Source: Ettlia oleoabundans
Lineage: Eukaryota; Chlorophyta; Chlorophyceae; Chlamydomonadales
DNA: 64,000 bases
Direction of reading: 5' to 3'
NCBI GenBank assembly: GCA_019693395.1
Contig: JAAMXP010001437.1
Location: 1 to 64,000 of the forward strand
Shown here: piece by piece, positions 34,225 through 45,770 of the stretch
How positions within the stretch are numbered: the stretch's first letter is position 1
How the letters are laid out: each line of letters begins with the position of its first letter
The notes under the pieces: model-generated
What the model saw: the letters and a program-made list of their open reading frames with translations, nothing else
What the model was told of the DNA's origin: nothing
Databases searched by the model: none
Program-made: the position numbers and the translations under genes

Positions 34225-37200
34225 TCACTGCTGCTCCTCGTCGGCCGCCAGTTCCTCTTCTTGTGACTCCCCAGCCTGCAGTGATGGCATCAGCGCTTTC
34301 TCGTCCTCCTCCTCTTCATCAACAGCACGCACTTGCGCTGCTGCTACTTCTTCGCCCGCCTGCGCAGCTGAATCTGCAGCAGCTGCCTGTGCCTTTGCAG
34401 CCTCCTCCTCCCCTGTGGGCACTGCCAATGGCACGTCTGACGGGGCGGTCTGCTCCACATGCATGCCTTCCTGCACATGCAACTGCTCGTCCGCTGCCAC
34501 TGCCACCTCCACGGCGTCTGTCACCGCTTGCTTCCCGGACTGCTCAGGTGCAGCAGCCTCCTGCTGTGCCTCTGCCAGCTGCTGCGATGCGTCTGCCAGC
34601 TGCAGCGAGGTCAGCTCACTCTCCATTGCCAACACCTCCTGCCGCACAGCTGCCGCCTCACGTGGGCTGGGGCTGGGGCTGGCGCCAGGCGACGACGCAG
34701 GGTCTGCAACCGCCATGGCGGCTGCTGCTGCAACAGCTGTTGAAGCTGCCGCTTCCTGTTTGAGCATTTGCTTGGTGGTATCGTGTGCTGAGCGCTCGGC
34801 AGCTAGCTCCTGCAGCGTCTCCTCCAGCCGCCGCTTGGTCTCTGTGGGCAACAAGGGCAAAAGGGCGGCAAAGCGCGGCACCTCGAATGCAATTTAGTGT
34901 CATGCACACTTGACTCGAAACGAAGTTATGACTAAAAGGTCTCCCAACCTACAAGCCTTCTTCCAGCCTCCCTAAGCAAGCAAGGACCCGTAGATTGGAG
35001 GCACGTGCGGCGTTTAGTGCACTGTGCTGTTTGTCACCCACCCTGGTCCATCACATAAGGGGCCCGTGCCTCCTCCAAGTCGTCCTGCAGCCCCTGGATG
35101 CGTCTGGCAGCTGCTTGAAGCTCGCCCTCCAGCTGCCGCACAGTGGCAGACAGGTGTGCGGCATCTGCGCGCACAGCCTCCAGCTCACGCTGCAGATGGC
35201 AGGGTAGAGGCGTTACCGGGGCATTTGCAGGGTCAGCCAGTAGCCGATATCTGCTAAGCACGGTAGGCGTGCAGCTTTTCCACCGCTGCTCAACACCATC
35301 AAAGGGAGCAAGGAGGTTGGGAGTGCCTAAAACACACACAAAACACATCCTAGCATCAACCCCAGCTGATACGTGCTTGCGCACCCCAATTACCTTGAGG
35401 TCCTGGTGCGCCATCTCCTTTGTCCTGAGGTCATGCTTGAGGTCCGACATCTCCAGCAGCACAGCAGCAGCATTGCGCTCCTGCGCCACCAGACGCTCGT
35501 CACGCTCTGCGCAAAAAGCCGCAATGCACCACAAGCAAAGGGCGCAACAACGTGTCAGCCAGAACTCAGGCAGCCGAACAACGCGAAAGGTCAAGATATG
35601 AGGCCTGCTGCAAGCCATCAGCAGTACAATGAACCAGCTGCGCAAATTTGCCACCGCAGCAGGGCTATACGCACACAGGTGCAGCCTGCCTCACCCTGCA
35701 AGTGCTGCTCCACAGTGGCCACCATCGCCGTCTGTTGCCTCAGTTCCGTCTGCAGAACGAAGAAACAGGGGCAGGCCCGATGCCAAAGAAGGGCTCGGAG
35801 AGTACAATGCATTCATTGAACGAATGTGATACCAACTTTTGCCTTCTGCGTGATGACATGCATAGATCCAAAAACTTGATTGCTACCTATGCAGTTGCAC
35901 AGCTGCCCTGCACCTCCTGCTATAGCTTGTGCTTACCTCCATCAGGGCAATTTTGCGGTCCTTCTCCGCCACAGCAGCATGCGCCGAAGCCAGCGCAGCC
36001 TGACGCTCTGCCAGGCTGGCGTTGGCCTGCGCCAGCTCAGCAGCCATGGTGGCAGCCTGCGTGGAGGTGTGCTGCAGGGTCATCTCACCCTCACTGACCT
36101 GCAGGGGGGCAGCAGCCGTTGGCTGGCACGTGAGGACACAGAGTGTTGAGGTTACCAACCCCTATATCAGCTGTGCCATCTCCCCTCGCCCCAGCCCTGC
36201 TCTCATTATCTTAATCTGCAGATTTTGTGATAAAAGCAGGAACTATCTTTAGGAGTAAGGAAGGAGAACAACAACTTGAGCCGCACCTTTTGGCTCAACG
36301 CATCCATCTGCTTCAGGCGTGCCTCCATTTGCATAATCTTGGCGGCCCGATCAGCCAGCTCCTCATCACGAGCTGCCAGCTCACCCTCCAGCTCCTCGCA
36401 CCGCTCACCAGCCTGCAAACAAGCCCCGCGACACATGCACAAAACATGAGCGACAGGCTTCGCAGTCTTGCCTAACGCGCAGCTGCGAGTGCAGCTGAAG
36501 TAGAAGCCGCCTGGTGGGTAGGCCAGCGGGCAGGCAAAGTCCACAACTTTAACACACTCACCACGCGAAGCCGCTCAGCTGCGCTGTCTGCACTCTGCTG
36601 AGCCGTCGCCAGTTGCTCACGCAGCTTGGCCATCTGCTGGCTGTTCAGGCCCTTCATCTGCATGCCAGAGAACGGAAGCAGGGGCACGGAAAGCGTTGAC
36701 CAGCAGCCAACCTTGCAGGATATCGACCACATACAAGCCCGTAAGGTGTGCATCCATACACCGCTCCTGCCATGCCCATCTTGCATCTGCAACACAACCA
36801 ACCAGCCACTGGCCGTAAACATAGAGCAACCAGCAATCTGAAGTATTTAGAAGCACATTGTCGCTATCTGTGATACCCACATGCTCCACATCCAGTGCAT
36901 GTGCCCGCATCCTGCTCAGCTCCTCCTGAGCATCCTCCAGGGCGGCTGCCTGCGCTGCCAGCTCCTCATGCAGCTCCGCTGCCTCCTGCTCCGCATGGGA
37001 GCGGTTGAGTGCGATAGCAGCCTGCAGACGGAACAGGCAGGGGCAGCCAAGACAAGCACAGCTTAAAGGTTTTGCCGTAAGGGGCTTGGATTGCTCCGGC
37101 TTCATGCCGCTGCGAGCAGCCTTGCCACTGAGAGAGCGCCCTGTCTTTGCGCATTGTCTCAAGGCGAAGGCTGCAGGAGCGACCAAGCTTTACCGCTTAG

Positions 37201-40110
37201 CAGATGCGCCTCATCTCCCTCTAACTCTTACAAAGCCAGCCAGCCAGGGTATGCTGTGTGCACCTGGCTCTGTTGCAGCAGCGCCAGCGCATCCGTCGCC
37301 TCCTTTGCCTTGCGCGCCAGCTCCTGCTCCTTGGCATCCAGGGCAGTCATCGCCTCCTGAAATAACCAACAGTACGACCAATAAAAAACTTTAGGTGATG
37401 AGGAGTGCAGACTTATGGACAAGGTTCAATATTGCACGAGCAGGCATGGTACTTGAATCAAGACCAGACTGCATCCGTGGACTTCTCAGCCAACTGCAGA
37501 AACAAACACCGCTCCTAGCACAGCAGCACCGCGTAGCGCACCGCGTAGCTCTGCTCCTGGGCATCTGCCTCCTTTTGTGCCTGCACCAGCAGCTGCTTCA
37601 TAGCGGCCAGCGATAACTCAGCAGCACCGGCGCGCTCCTGCTCCTTCTTCACCTGCGCCTGCAGCCGCTTCTGAGCCTCCAATGCCTCTCCCAGCTGTGC
37701 AGACACCTGGGGCAAGCAGGCGACCAAGGAGAGGGGCTGGGGGGTGGGTTGGAGTTGCGGGCTGCTGCTTCAGGGAAAGGCATGCTTGACAAGGGGTCAG
37801 TCAAAAGCACTGGAGCAGTGGGCATCAGGCAAGCAAGTACAGCCAATCATGGCCCATTGGGCATCCTGACTGCCAATGCCCAGGTTCCCCCATATGCACT
37901 CACCAGGCGTAGCTGCCCCTCCAACTCCACCTTCTCCCTGGCCGCATCCGCCAGCTTGTTTTGCACGTCTGCCACAAAGGCCTCGCTGCCGAACTTGGCT
38001 GCAGTTGCGCTCTTGACTTCAGTCTGTGCAGCACAAGCCAGTCCAGACATGAATATATGTGAACCCCAAGGATAGATGAGGGCAGGGCTGGGCAGGTCAT
38101 TGCGAACCAACAACAACACAAACACATACCTGTCCACACGTGTCTCCTGCATACCTACACAACCGCCACCAGCACACACTGCGACACCACCCTTGGCCAC
38201 CTGCAACCTGCTCACCTCTGCGGCCTCCAGCGCCAACGTCTTCTCGTCCAGTTGAGCCACCAGCTGCGCCACGCGCAGGTTGCTGGCGCGCGCATCCTCA
38301 CCCGCCTTGGTCAGCTGTGCTTGCAGCTGCTGCGCCTGGAGCAACAGGCGCTCACGGTCCTGCACCCAGGCACACCCCAGGGCATGATGCAGGTTTCCAG
38401 TCTGACTAGTGAAGCTGTTGCGCAGTGCCCCACTACTACTGAATATGCCTACTTGGATGCAACAACATAAACAACAAGCACCACATTCGTGCAGCACCTC
38501 ATCACAAGTCTGGCTGCTGTCACCCTGTAGACCTCTGCCATATGTGGTTTTGACCAACCTGCAGAGGCGTGGTCGACAGCAGGCAGTCAACATGAACTGC
38601 CCAGTTCCCCTGTTCCCACACCTTGCAGCAGTCACCCACCTGCGCCTGCTTCTCCAGCTGCGTCTTGAGCTCAGCCACCAGCGCTGCCTGTGTCTCCTGC
38701 GCTGCTTCCATGCGCGCCAGATCTGAATCGCGGCGCTGCAGCTGAGTCTTGAGTTCGCCGCGCCCCTGGTCCGCCACAGAGCGCAGCGACGACAGCGACT
38801 CGTGTGCGGCCCGGAGCTTCTCCTCCAAACCCACGCACTTCTCACTTAGCTGAGCAGCACTGTCAGCGAGCTGCCCCTTCTCGATGTCTGCCGCCTGCTG
38901 GGCACGCTGCAGCTCCTTGACCTGCGCCATTAACGACTCGCTGCGGTCCCTCCACGACTCCGCCTCTGCCTTGAGTGTGCGCAGGCGGTTGGCCTCGTAG
39001 CCGCTCAGACCCCCGCCTCCCACCACTGCCACCCCGCTGTCCTCCACGCTTTCCCGCCGGCTCTGCCGGCGAGGAGTCATCTCTGCCACTTTGGCTTGCA
39101 CCTCCGCCAGCTCAGACTCCAGCTCGCGGATGCGCTTCCCCTTCGCGGTCACCTCGGCCACCAGAGCCTCCTCCTCACTGTTCTGGCGGCTGAGTGGGCC
39201 CTGGGGTGTGATGGGGCTGATGGCACCAACGGACAGCGCCCCTGGCGCACCGCTGCCGCTGCTTGGCCGCGAGCGTGCAGCATCCAGCGCTGCGCTCAAG
39301 CTACTGACTGCGGCATCTCGCTGCTTCAGCAGCACCTGCACTTTTGAAAGCTGTGCTGTCAGCTCTGTGACATCGTTCTTGCCACGGCGATACGCCTGCA
39401 CGCAACAAGACGGAACACAAACGCAGTAATGGATATCATAAAAAGGGTGCAGGCGGCAATACCGGAGGAATATGGGGTAGTAATAAACAACTGCACAACA
39501 CACGCATACATATACATGGAGATCCAAATGCCACCCACCTGCTTCAACTCCGCCTTCTCCGCCTACAGCCAGCAACAGGTGGGGCACAGCAAAGCTGGGT
39601 ATCAAAATGACTGAACGGCAGCATCACCAGCGGCAAGGGCTGTCACATTCACATGCGGATCAGTGCGGAGCAAGCACTCAATAACCTTGCAAGCAAAGCA
39701 GCACCCACCAAGCACCCACCTGCACGTTGGCCAGCTCTTTTGTCAACTGCTGGATTTTGTTGTCCGCCTGGTCCAACTGTGCCGCCTTGCGCTTCAGCTC
39801 GGCCATGAGCTGCACAACAGGGTGCAAACGGGCAAGCGCGCGGAGCGTCGCCACGCGTGGTTGAGCGGCAGGGCGGCGAGCAACAAGCGCGGCGGATGGC
39901 TGAAGCTCTCTCCCCGCTCAACGGCTCTGGAAGCCATTGCACAGGTGTGATTCTAATTGGGCGGCAGCAGGGACGCCGACAGAGACACCCTCGAGCAAAG
40001 AGTCGGAGAGATCGGAGCGTGTGGGTAGCGCCCTGCCCGGGCCCGCGTAGCTGGGCCCCCAGGCATGCACTCACCTTTTCGACGCCCGTGCCGGGGCCGA
40101 AGCTCGCCAT
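34225..40110 (-). CDS. Large coiled-coil protein, function unknown
   Basis: Sixteen exons: 40110-40075, 39809-39720, 39562-39539 (24 nt), 39395-38640, 38359-38216, 38023-37904, 37706-37542, 37356-37264, 37021-36881, 36657-36562, 36412-36287, 36098-35937, 35749-35695, 35506-35394, 35189-35042 and 34841-34225. They join in phase to 961 residues. After MASFGPGTGVEK the chain is almost unbroken heptad-type coiled coil (for example LMAELKRKAAQLDQ, YRRGKNDVTELTAQLSK, EELAAQAAALEDAQEEL), interrupted by a Ser/Pro/Gly-rich hinge around residues 90-125 and a basic RRQSRRES patch. Exon junctions fall mostly at phase 0. The last exon codes for an Ala/Glu-rich acidic tail ending EEELAADEEQQ. I cannot assign a family: golgin, centrosomal or ciliary coiled-coil proteins would all look like this. 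There is no membrane segment or catalytic domain. Confidence 0.86.
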
Positions 40111-40324
40111 TGCTCCTCGCCTCAACTGCCTGCCTGTGGAACACCCGGTGGTCCCGTACAGTGAATAAACAATGTGTACAAGTCTTCCGGCGCATATAAT
40201 CCGGGAGAGCAGTGCCAGGATCATAAACGAGCGGCCACATTGGCCACGCCAGCGCAGCCACGTCCCCAGCAAGTCAATCAATTGTCAGCTCTAATTGGAT
40301 GGTGCGGGCATCATCTCAAGAGAA
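40111..40324. promoter_or_regulatory. Short divergent promoter, coiled-coil gene / HAD phosphatase
   Basis: Only 214 bp separate two opposite start codons, so both genes probably share one promoter region. It has an AT-richer segment near 40155-40200. CCAAT-like ATTGG is at 40293-40297 and AATTG at 40279-40283; neither is proven functional. Confidence 0.5.
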
Positions 40325-41802
40325 ATGATCCGTAAGTTGTTGCAGAGCCCAGCTCGCAGCCTGGGCCCGAGAGTGGTTCCACACTGTAGCATGTCGACGG
40401 GAACTCTAAGGAAAGGGCGGCGCGTGGCCAAAGGCATTGTGTTTGGTGAGGCCCCATGACCCATGCCGGGTGATCTAGCCATCGGCAGGCCCCACTGGTG
40501 GGCGGCAGCGGTGGTGGGTTTGGAAGAGCTCTCCTGGGCAGCCGTGCCCCTCAGTTTCCCTGTCTATGGCTGATATTATTAAGCTCCACAATCACTGCCG
40601 CAGACATGGATGGCACGTTGACAAAGGCAGTTATTGACTTTGCTGACATGCGGCGACGAGTTGCAGCAGCGCTGGAGCTGGACCAGCTGGACGGTGAGCA
40701 GCTGGGAGCGCCCTTGCCCCAACAGCCGCTCCTTGGGCCACCATATTTGCCTGGCTGCCTGCCTGACCATCTTCTTGATGGCCTTTTGCTGGACAGCATC
40801 GACACTTGGAATATCGGTGACATGGCATGCCCCGCAGGCGATATACTGGATGTGATAGCCAAATGCAGTCCGCCGCAGCAGCTTGCCGCCCACACAGCCA
40901 TAGCCGAGGTTGAGGCACAAGCGCTGGTGGACATGCAGCTCATGCCTGGAGTTTTGCAGCTGTCACAGTTCTTAGATGAACGGAGGGTGCCACGCGCGCT
41001 GGTGACCCGCAACGTCAACGGTAGGGCATGTGCTGCCTGCCTTCCCTGCAGCGGTCCGGCATAGCCATGCTTATCCAGCTCTGCAGCTCCACCCTGGCAG
41101 CGTCTCCAAAATTTGTCTGCGCAAAGCGCCTGGTGCATCAAGTATTAGATTGGGTGTGGAAATCAAGTTTCCAGGCTGACGGCCGTCCTCAACTCTCGTT
41201 TCACCCCCTCGCCACTAGGCCTTCTATCACGCTTTGCAGATTCCATCGACTTCTTTCACCGCCACCACTTCACCCTGCCGCCATTCACCCCCGCACTGTC
41301 CCGGGAGTTTGCCCCATACAAACCCAATCCTGCCAGCCTGATCCACATTGCGGAGAAGTGGAACGTGCAGCCGGAGGAGTTGGTGATGATTGGGGACAGT
41401 GCCAAGGATGATGTGAGCAGTGCTGGGCCCCTGCTGCAGTCGCCTTGTGGCCTGCTTGAAAGCTGAAGCCCCCCCCCCCCCACCCACCCACCCACACCGA
41501 GTCGCAGGGTTTGTTAGGCGGTTGGCACCCCCCTTGCTGGCTGATCAAGCAGCCCTTTGACAAGTTTGCTCAACCTTGTGGACTGGTGTGCTGGGCTGTT
41601 CCTGGTGCAGATTGTGTGTGGCAATCGGGCAGGTGCCATCACCATCCTGCTTGATGAGCACAGGCGGTGGGACAGCCCGGAGCAGCTGCAGGGCGAGGAG
41701 CGGCCGCACTTCATAGCACGCAGCCTTCATCAGGTGCATCAGCTGTTGCAGCAGCAAGTGGAGCTGGTGCCACCATTGGGAGAGATGCAGCCTTTGACTT
41801 GA
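40325..41802 (+). CDS. HAD-superfamily hydrolase (plant At2g33255-like phosphatase)
   Basis: Exons are 40325-40445, 40604-40693, 40838-41020, 41240-41412 and 41611-41802, in phase, 252 residues. All HAD motifs are present: motif I FDMDGTLT spans the first intron (nucleophile Asp 41, acid/base Asp 43), motif II is the Thr in RALVTRNVN, motif III Lys is in FAPYKPNPASL, and motif IV is VMIGDSAKDDIVCGNRAG. The alpha-helical cap is of the small C1 kind (MPGVLQLSQFLDERRVPRAL lies before motif II). The order and spacing match a plant family of uncharacterised phosphoglycolate-phosphatase-like enzymes. The first 30 residues are rich in Arg/Ser with no acids (MIRKLLQSPARSLGPRVV) and may be a mitochondrial or plastid presequence. 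The substrate is unknown. Confidence 0.94.
41467..41500 (-). other. C-tract / potential G-quadruplex in HAD intron 4
   Basis: A run of 13 C followed by repeated ACCC units lies at about 41469-41495 in the intron between HAD exons 4 and 5. On the minus strand it reads GGGTGGGTGGGT followed by a long G run, the canonical quadruplex pattern; in the transcript it would be C-rich. It is also a likely length-variable site. Confidence 0.6.
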
Positions 41803-42170
41803 TGTTCCTGTAACAAGCGTAGATACAGTGCTCTTCTTCTCTCCTGACAAAAAGGTCCTCAGAATGGCAGACGATGGTGCATCTCGTTGGCAGGGCAGTT
41901 CCGCACAAGCTGGCTGTCATGCGAGCCATGTCCGAGTAGAGGTGTGAGGGAGGCGTGCAGGCATTTTGCAATAAGGCGGTTTGCGGGTGGGCGGTGACAG
42001 AGTGGGGCATAGACCATGATGGGAAAGGATGAAGGCACGAGAGGAGCTGTGCAAGGCGCTTGGGGGATGCCAGGTCAGAAGGGGCACCATTCAATTGCAG
42101 AGGCAAGGGGGAAGAAGATGACGCTCATACGCGGCATGCTTTGCCTCCAACAATATGCGCTCGCAGTATC
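41803..42170. other. Tail-to-tail region HAD phosphatase / ZIP transporter
   Basis: These 368 bp contain the two 3' UTRs. TGTAA at 41809-41813 is just after the HAD stop, too close to be its poly(A) signal by usual spacing. I see nothing else. Confidence 0.45.
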
Positions 42171-44781
42171 TCAGGCCCACTTGCCGATGACAGCCATGAT
42201 GGCAGCACCGGCGTAAAAGAACAGGAATGCCACGACCTGCAAGCATGGCAGCACATCTACCTTTCCTTTGATTTTCCTATAAAGACTGGGACGTATGAAC
42301 ATGCACATGCGCTATGCAAGCTGCAATTGTGAGACTCCATTACACCACTAGCACTTTTCAGTACTTGTTGCAATGCCTGCAGCATGCCATTGCCACGCGA
42401 GCGGTGCCCACCTGCATCCACCAGCGCTGGGAGTGGATCCAGTCGCTCTCGGTGAGCATAGGGTGCATGAGCTGGACGAGCACGACGTACAGCAGGATAC
42501 CAGCAGACAGGGAGTCCAGGATGCCGGTGACCAGCAGGGTGCCGGTGGCGTTTTCATTGAAAGATTCCCGCACACCAATGCCTGCAATAGGGGACAGGGG
42601 ACCGTGCCATCAATCGGTGCAATGGAGCAGGTGTATTTAATTTTGTGTATACAGTGCATGCATCAAAACCCCAGCAAGTTTGCACCGCCCGAAAGCTCAG
42701 AAACGCATTGCCATGGCTCACCGATAGCAATGCCGATTGGCGTTGTCACCGAGTAGGCCAGACCCAACATGGTGCACTTCCATGTTCCCAGTCCAACGTC
42801 CACGGCAGCAGAGCCCACAGCAAAGCCCTCGAAGAACTGTCGCAGGGGATGAAAGGCAGCCGGGGGACTCCAGGGCATATTAGCGGCCCAGTGTGAGTAC
42901 CAGCCATGCAGATGCTCACAGGATGCAAGCCAGCTTCTGCCTATTCACCTGGTGAAAGGAGATGGCGGCCAGCAGGGTTTTGAAGGACGTGCCGCTAGCC
43001 ACGCCCAGCGTCAAGCCAATCATGACTGCAACAGTTGAAGAGGGGCGATCATGGGCCAGACAGTGCACCTGCAAGTGAAACCAGCTGGTTTGAACACCGC
43101 TCCGGCGCTCAAGGCGCCATTTTCAAGGTGCAAGGTTGTTGTCATTTAATGTCCACACCTGAGTGGAAAATAATGCCAGCTTCAGTCAGGTAAATTCCCA
43201 CTTGTGCAGAGGTGTCGGGCTTGTGTACCAGCAATGTGTTGCAGCCCGCACCGTGGACAGGGCAGGGACCTACGAGAACACAACATCAACAGAAATCCGA
43301 GATGAGTCATGCATGCAACTGTAAGGTACATGGGAGCATGCCAGGGGCTGCAAAACGTTGCTTGCCAGGCATTGACCCCTCACCTGCACTGTCAGTTGCC
43401 GAACCAGTCTCAGCATCCGCCAGTTGGCTACTGGACGGTGCCTGTCCTAGGTCCTTGTCGCCATGTGCGCCCATAATCGCCCCAACGGCAGCTGTATGGC
43501 TGTGACTGCCATGCTGGTCCACGCCACGACGGCGGAAGAAGCCCTGCACATCAGTAAGAACATGGAAGCATGCATATTAGTGGCCAAACCGTCCTGTACT
43601 TCAATTGTTTCAGTGCTTATTCAATTGATATTTGAAAGTCCTGGGGTGAAAAGTGTGGGGGTGGGCACCAGGGTGGGGTTGGGGGGTTGGGGTGGGTATA
43701 TGGGCTGGTCAGGCACTTGGCAGACTGCACAACATGCACCTGGTTAACCCAGCTCAGTGGCCACACAACCTCGGCAGGGGAGCCTAGCCGCATGATGCAC
43801 GCAGGATTTGTACCTTAATGAGATAGTCAATTGCTTGCATGATCAGCACCGCCACTGTGGTGAACAGGAAGGGCCAGGCCTCGTAGGTTTCGGTCCAGAA
43901 GGTGGGCAGACACGGATTGATGAACGCCTCAACGGCAGGCAGGAGCATGTGAATGAGAGCAGTTGAGAGGATGGTTCCAAAACCTGCAGAAGGGAATGTG
44001 TCGGGCAGATCAAGCAGCACTTCAAAAAGGTTGGCAGGTGCATCATGCAAGGAGCTGGAGGGAAGGCTCAATGACGCCCAAAGGATGCCTAAACACAGCA
44101 ACACTGCAAGAGATGGCAACAAAAACACATGAAAGGGACACCACAGAATGAAAAATTGCTCCGTAATGCAGCTGGTCATGCACTGTTGAATTCACTTACC
44201 AAAGTACGTGCCCAGCCGAATGGCGGTGGAGACGCGGTTGCCGCTGCTGGTCATTCTCAATACCACGGGAGACAGCGAGCCCAGGAGTGACACCCCCAGG
44301 AGGATAAAAACTGACCCAATATGCAGGCCCAGGTTGTACTCATCCAGTTCGGCAAGAGCGCAGGGGTCCTCCTCCACTGCAAAAGCAGGATGCAAGCAGC
44401 TTACCCGCAGCAGTCGGCGGGTTGTCAGCGACCGTTGTATGTCCCGGGATTGAGGAAGGGCGGAAGGGCGGAAGGGCAAGGCACAGGGCGCATGGCGGCG
44501 AAGAATTTATCTGTAACGTAGCTGCAACTAATAAAACACGTCCTACTCCTGCGGAACACCGGAGCGCATGCCCGCAAAAACACCAACCAAACCCCGAGAA
44601 ACTCGCCCAAACCCGGCGCAGCTACGCTGGCTACCACTTTAAACGCACCATCTTCTGCTTGAGCAAGGCTGCGGGAGCGCCAAAGACGGCCACCAGCGCC
44701 ATCATCACCCTCGCCAGCGGCACGGAGTGCGAGCAGCACAAGAAACAGCACCCTCAAGGGGCGGTGGTTGCCGAGGGCCAT
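42171..44781 (-). CDS. ZIP-family metal transporter (zinc/iron)
   Basis: Nine exons: 44781-44649, 44376-44200, 43983-43814, 43543-43384, 43269-43159, 43025-42949, 42836-42722, 42581-42412 and 42236-42171, in phase, 392 residues. It has a signal peptide (LRVLFLVLLALRAAG), then the eight-helix ZIP fold: LHIGSVFILLGVSLLGSLSP (TM1), FGTILSTALIHMLLPA (TM2), WPFLFTTVAVLIMQ (TM3), a His-bearing cytosolic loop (GSHSH, GAHGD) between TM3 and TM4, the metal-site helix TM4 EAGIIFHS with VMIGLTLGVASG, TM5 HQFFEGFAVG with the paired His-Glu, ATGTLLVTGILDSLSAGILLYV and a final FLFFYAGAAIMAVIG. The metal ligands in TM4 and TM5 are intact. ZIP proteins import Zn2+, Fe2+ or Mn2+ into the cytosol. It resembles plant/algal ZRT-IRT proteins; the metal and membrane are not deducible. 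Confidence 0.94.
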
Positions 44782-45770
44782 GTTAGAAGGGTCGGGGGGC
44801 GCAGACGAACACAAATTTTGCGGGAGTGGAGGCGCGTGCACAAATCCCCAGTTTTTTGGCCTGGGGACAGGGGCCATTTCCTGGGACAAGACGGGGACCG
44901 AGAGCGTCAAAGTAGCTCTTATATGCGCTGGAGCGTCTGTTTGTGTTCTTGCGAAAGCTGTGGGGCAGAAGCCAAGCTGGGGTTGGGCATTCACACCATC
45001 CCCTGCAGGGCTGTACCAGCGAGCCGCTGCTGCCTTTCAAATAGGTCCTCTACAGAACCCTTTTACCCATCCTCCTTCATCGCAATAGACACCGCAATTG
45101 TGCAGCATACTTGACGGCCCTGCTGCATTGGCACACTGCTGGAAGGGCTGAGCAAGTAATGCACGCTGACCGCAGTGTGGGGAGATGGAGCAAGGATAGG
45201 TAACAAGGGATGAGCCAGGCCCTGCTGTTTAACTCTTGAGCTGCAACTGCTACTTCATCAATGGAATTGTGGCAGCCGCATTAGCTTCGAACCAGCAACT
45301 GCTGTTGGAAGGTTTCTCCCCTGCTGCATTTTTGCAGCCAAGCCATCGTCCAGCAGGAAATCCCACAAACAACCTTCACGCAAAGCTGGACGGAGTGTCG
45401 GCTGAAAGTCATGATTCTGTGGTCTTATCTGGGATACTGGACAACGGTTTGTGTTGTCTCGCCTGCTACTGTTCGCACGTCATACATTGATTGATATCCA
45501 TTTGACGACAGCAGCGCTCGCAGGGACCGCCAGCAACGATGAAACGGTTACACCTGTTCTCTTAAAGCTGGATGTTTGAGCATATGGTTTCAATGCCAGC
45601 CCGGACTGTTACCAGGCGGGTGGTAGGAGCACCTGTGCTTGGTCAGGCAGGCCAACGCTGAGCTGGCGGCATGCCTGGCGGCAGAGGTGTAGAAGAAGAA
45701 AGAGGCACGAGTTGCAGCGTGCGCGTCTCATAATTGCCCACCCTATTCAACGATTTGCGACCCTCACAGG
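44782..45770. promoter_or_regulatory. Divergent intergenic region ZIP / RNA-binding protein gene
   Basis: These 989 bp are the largest head-to-head gap in the window. The frames found here start with TTG or lie antisense and match nothing. I saw no metal-response, TATA or repeat element I could defend. Part may be untranslated exon of the RNA-binding protein gene. Confidence 0.45.

Noticed and set aside
44422..45114. 230-residue plus-strand frame antisense to the first ZIP exon
   Set aside because: It is antisense to the signal-peptide exon and leads into the divergent promoter. Composition matches GC-rich chance frames and no domain is visible.
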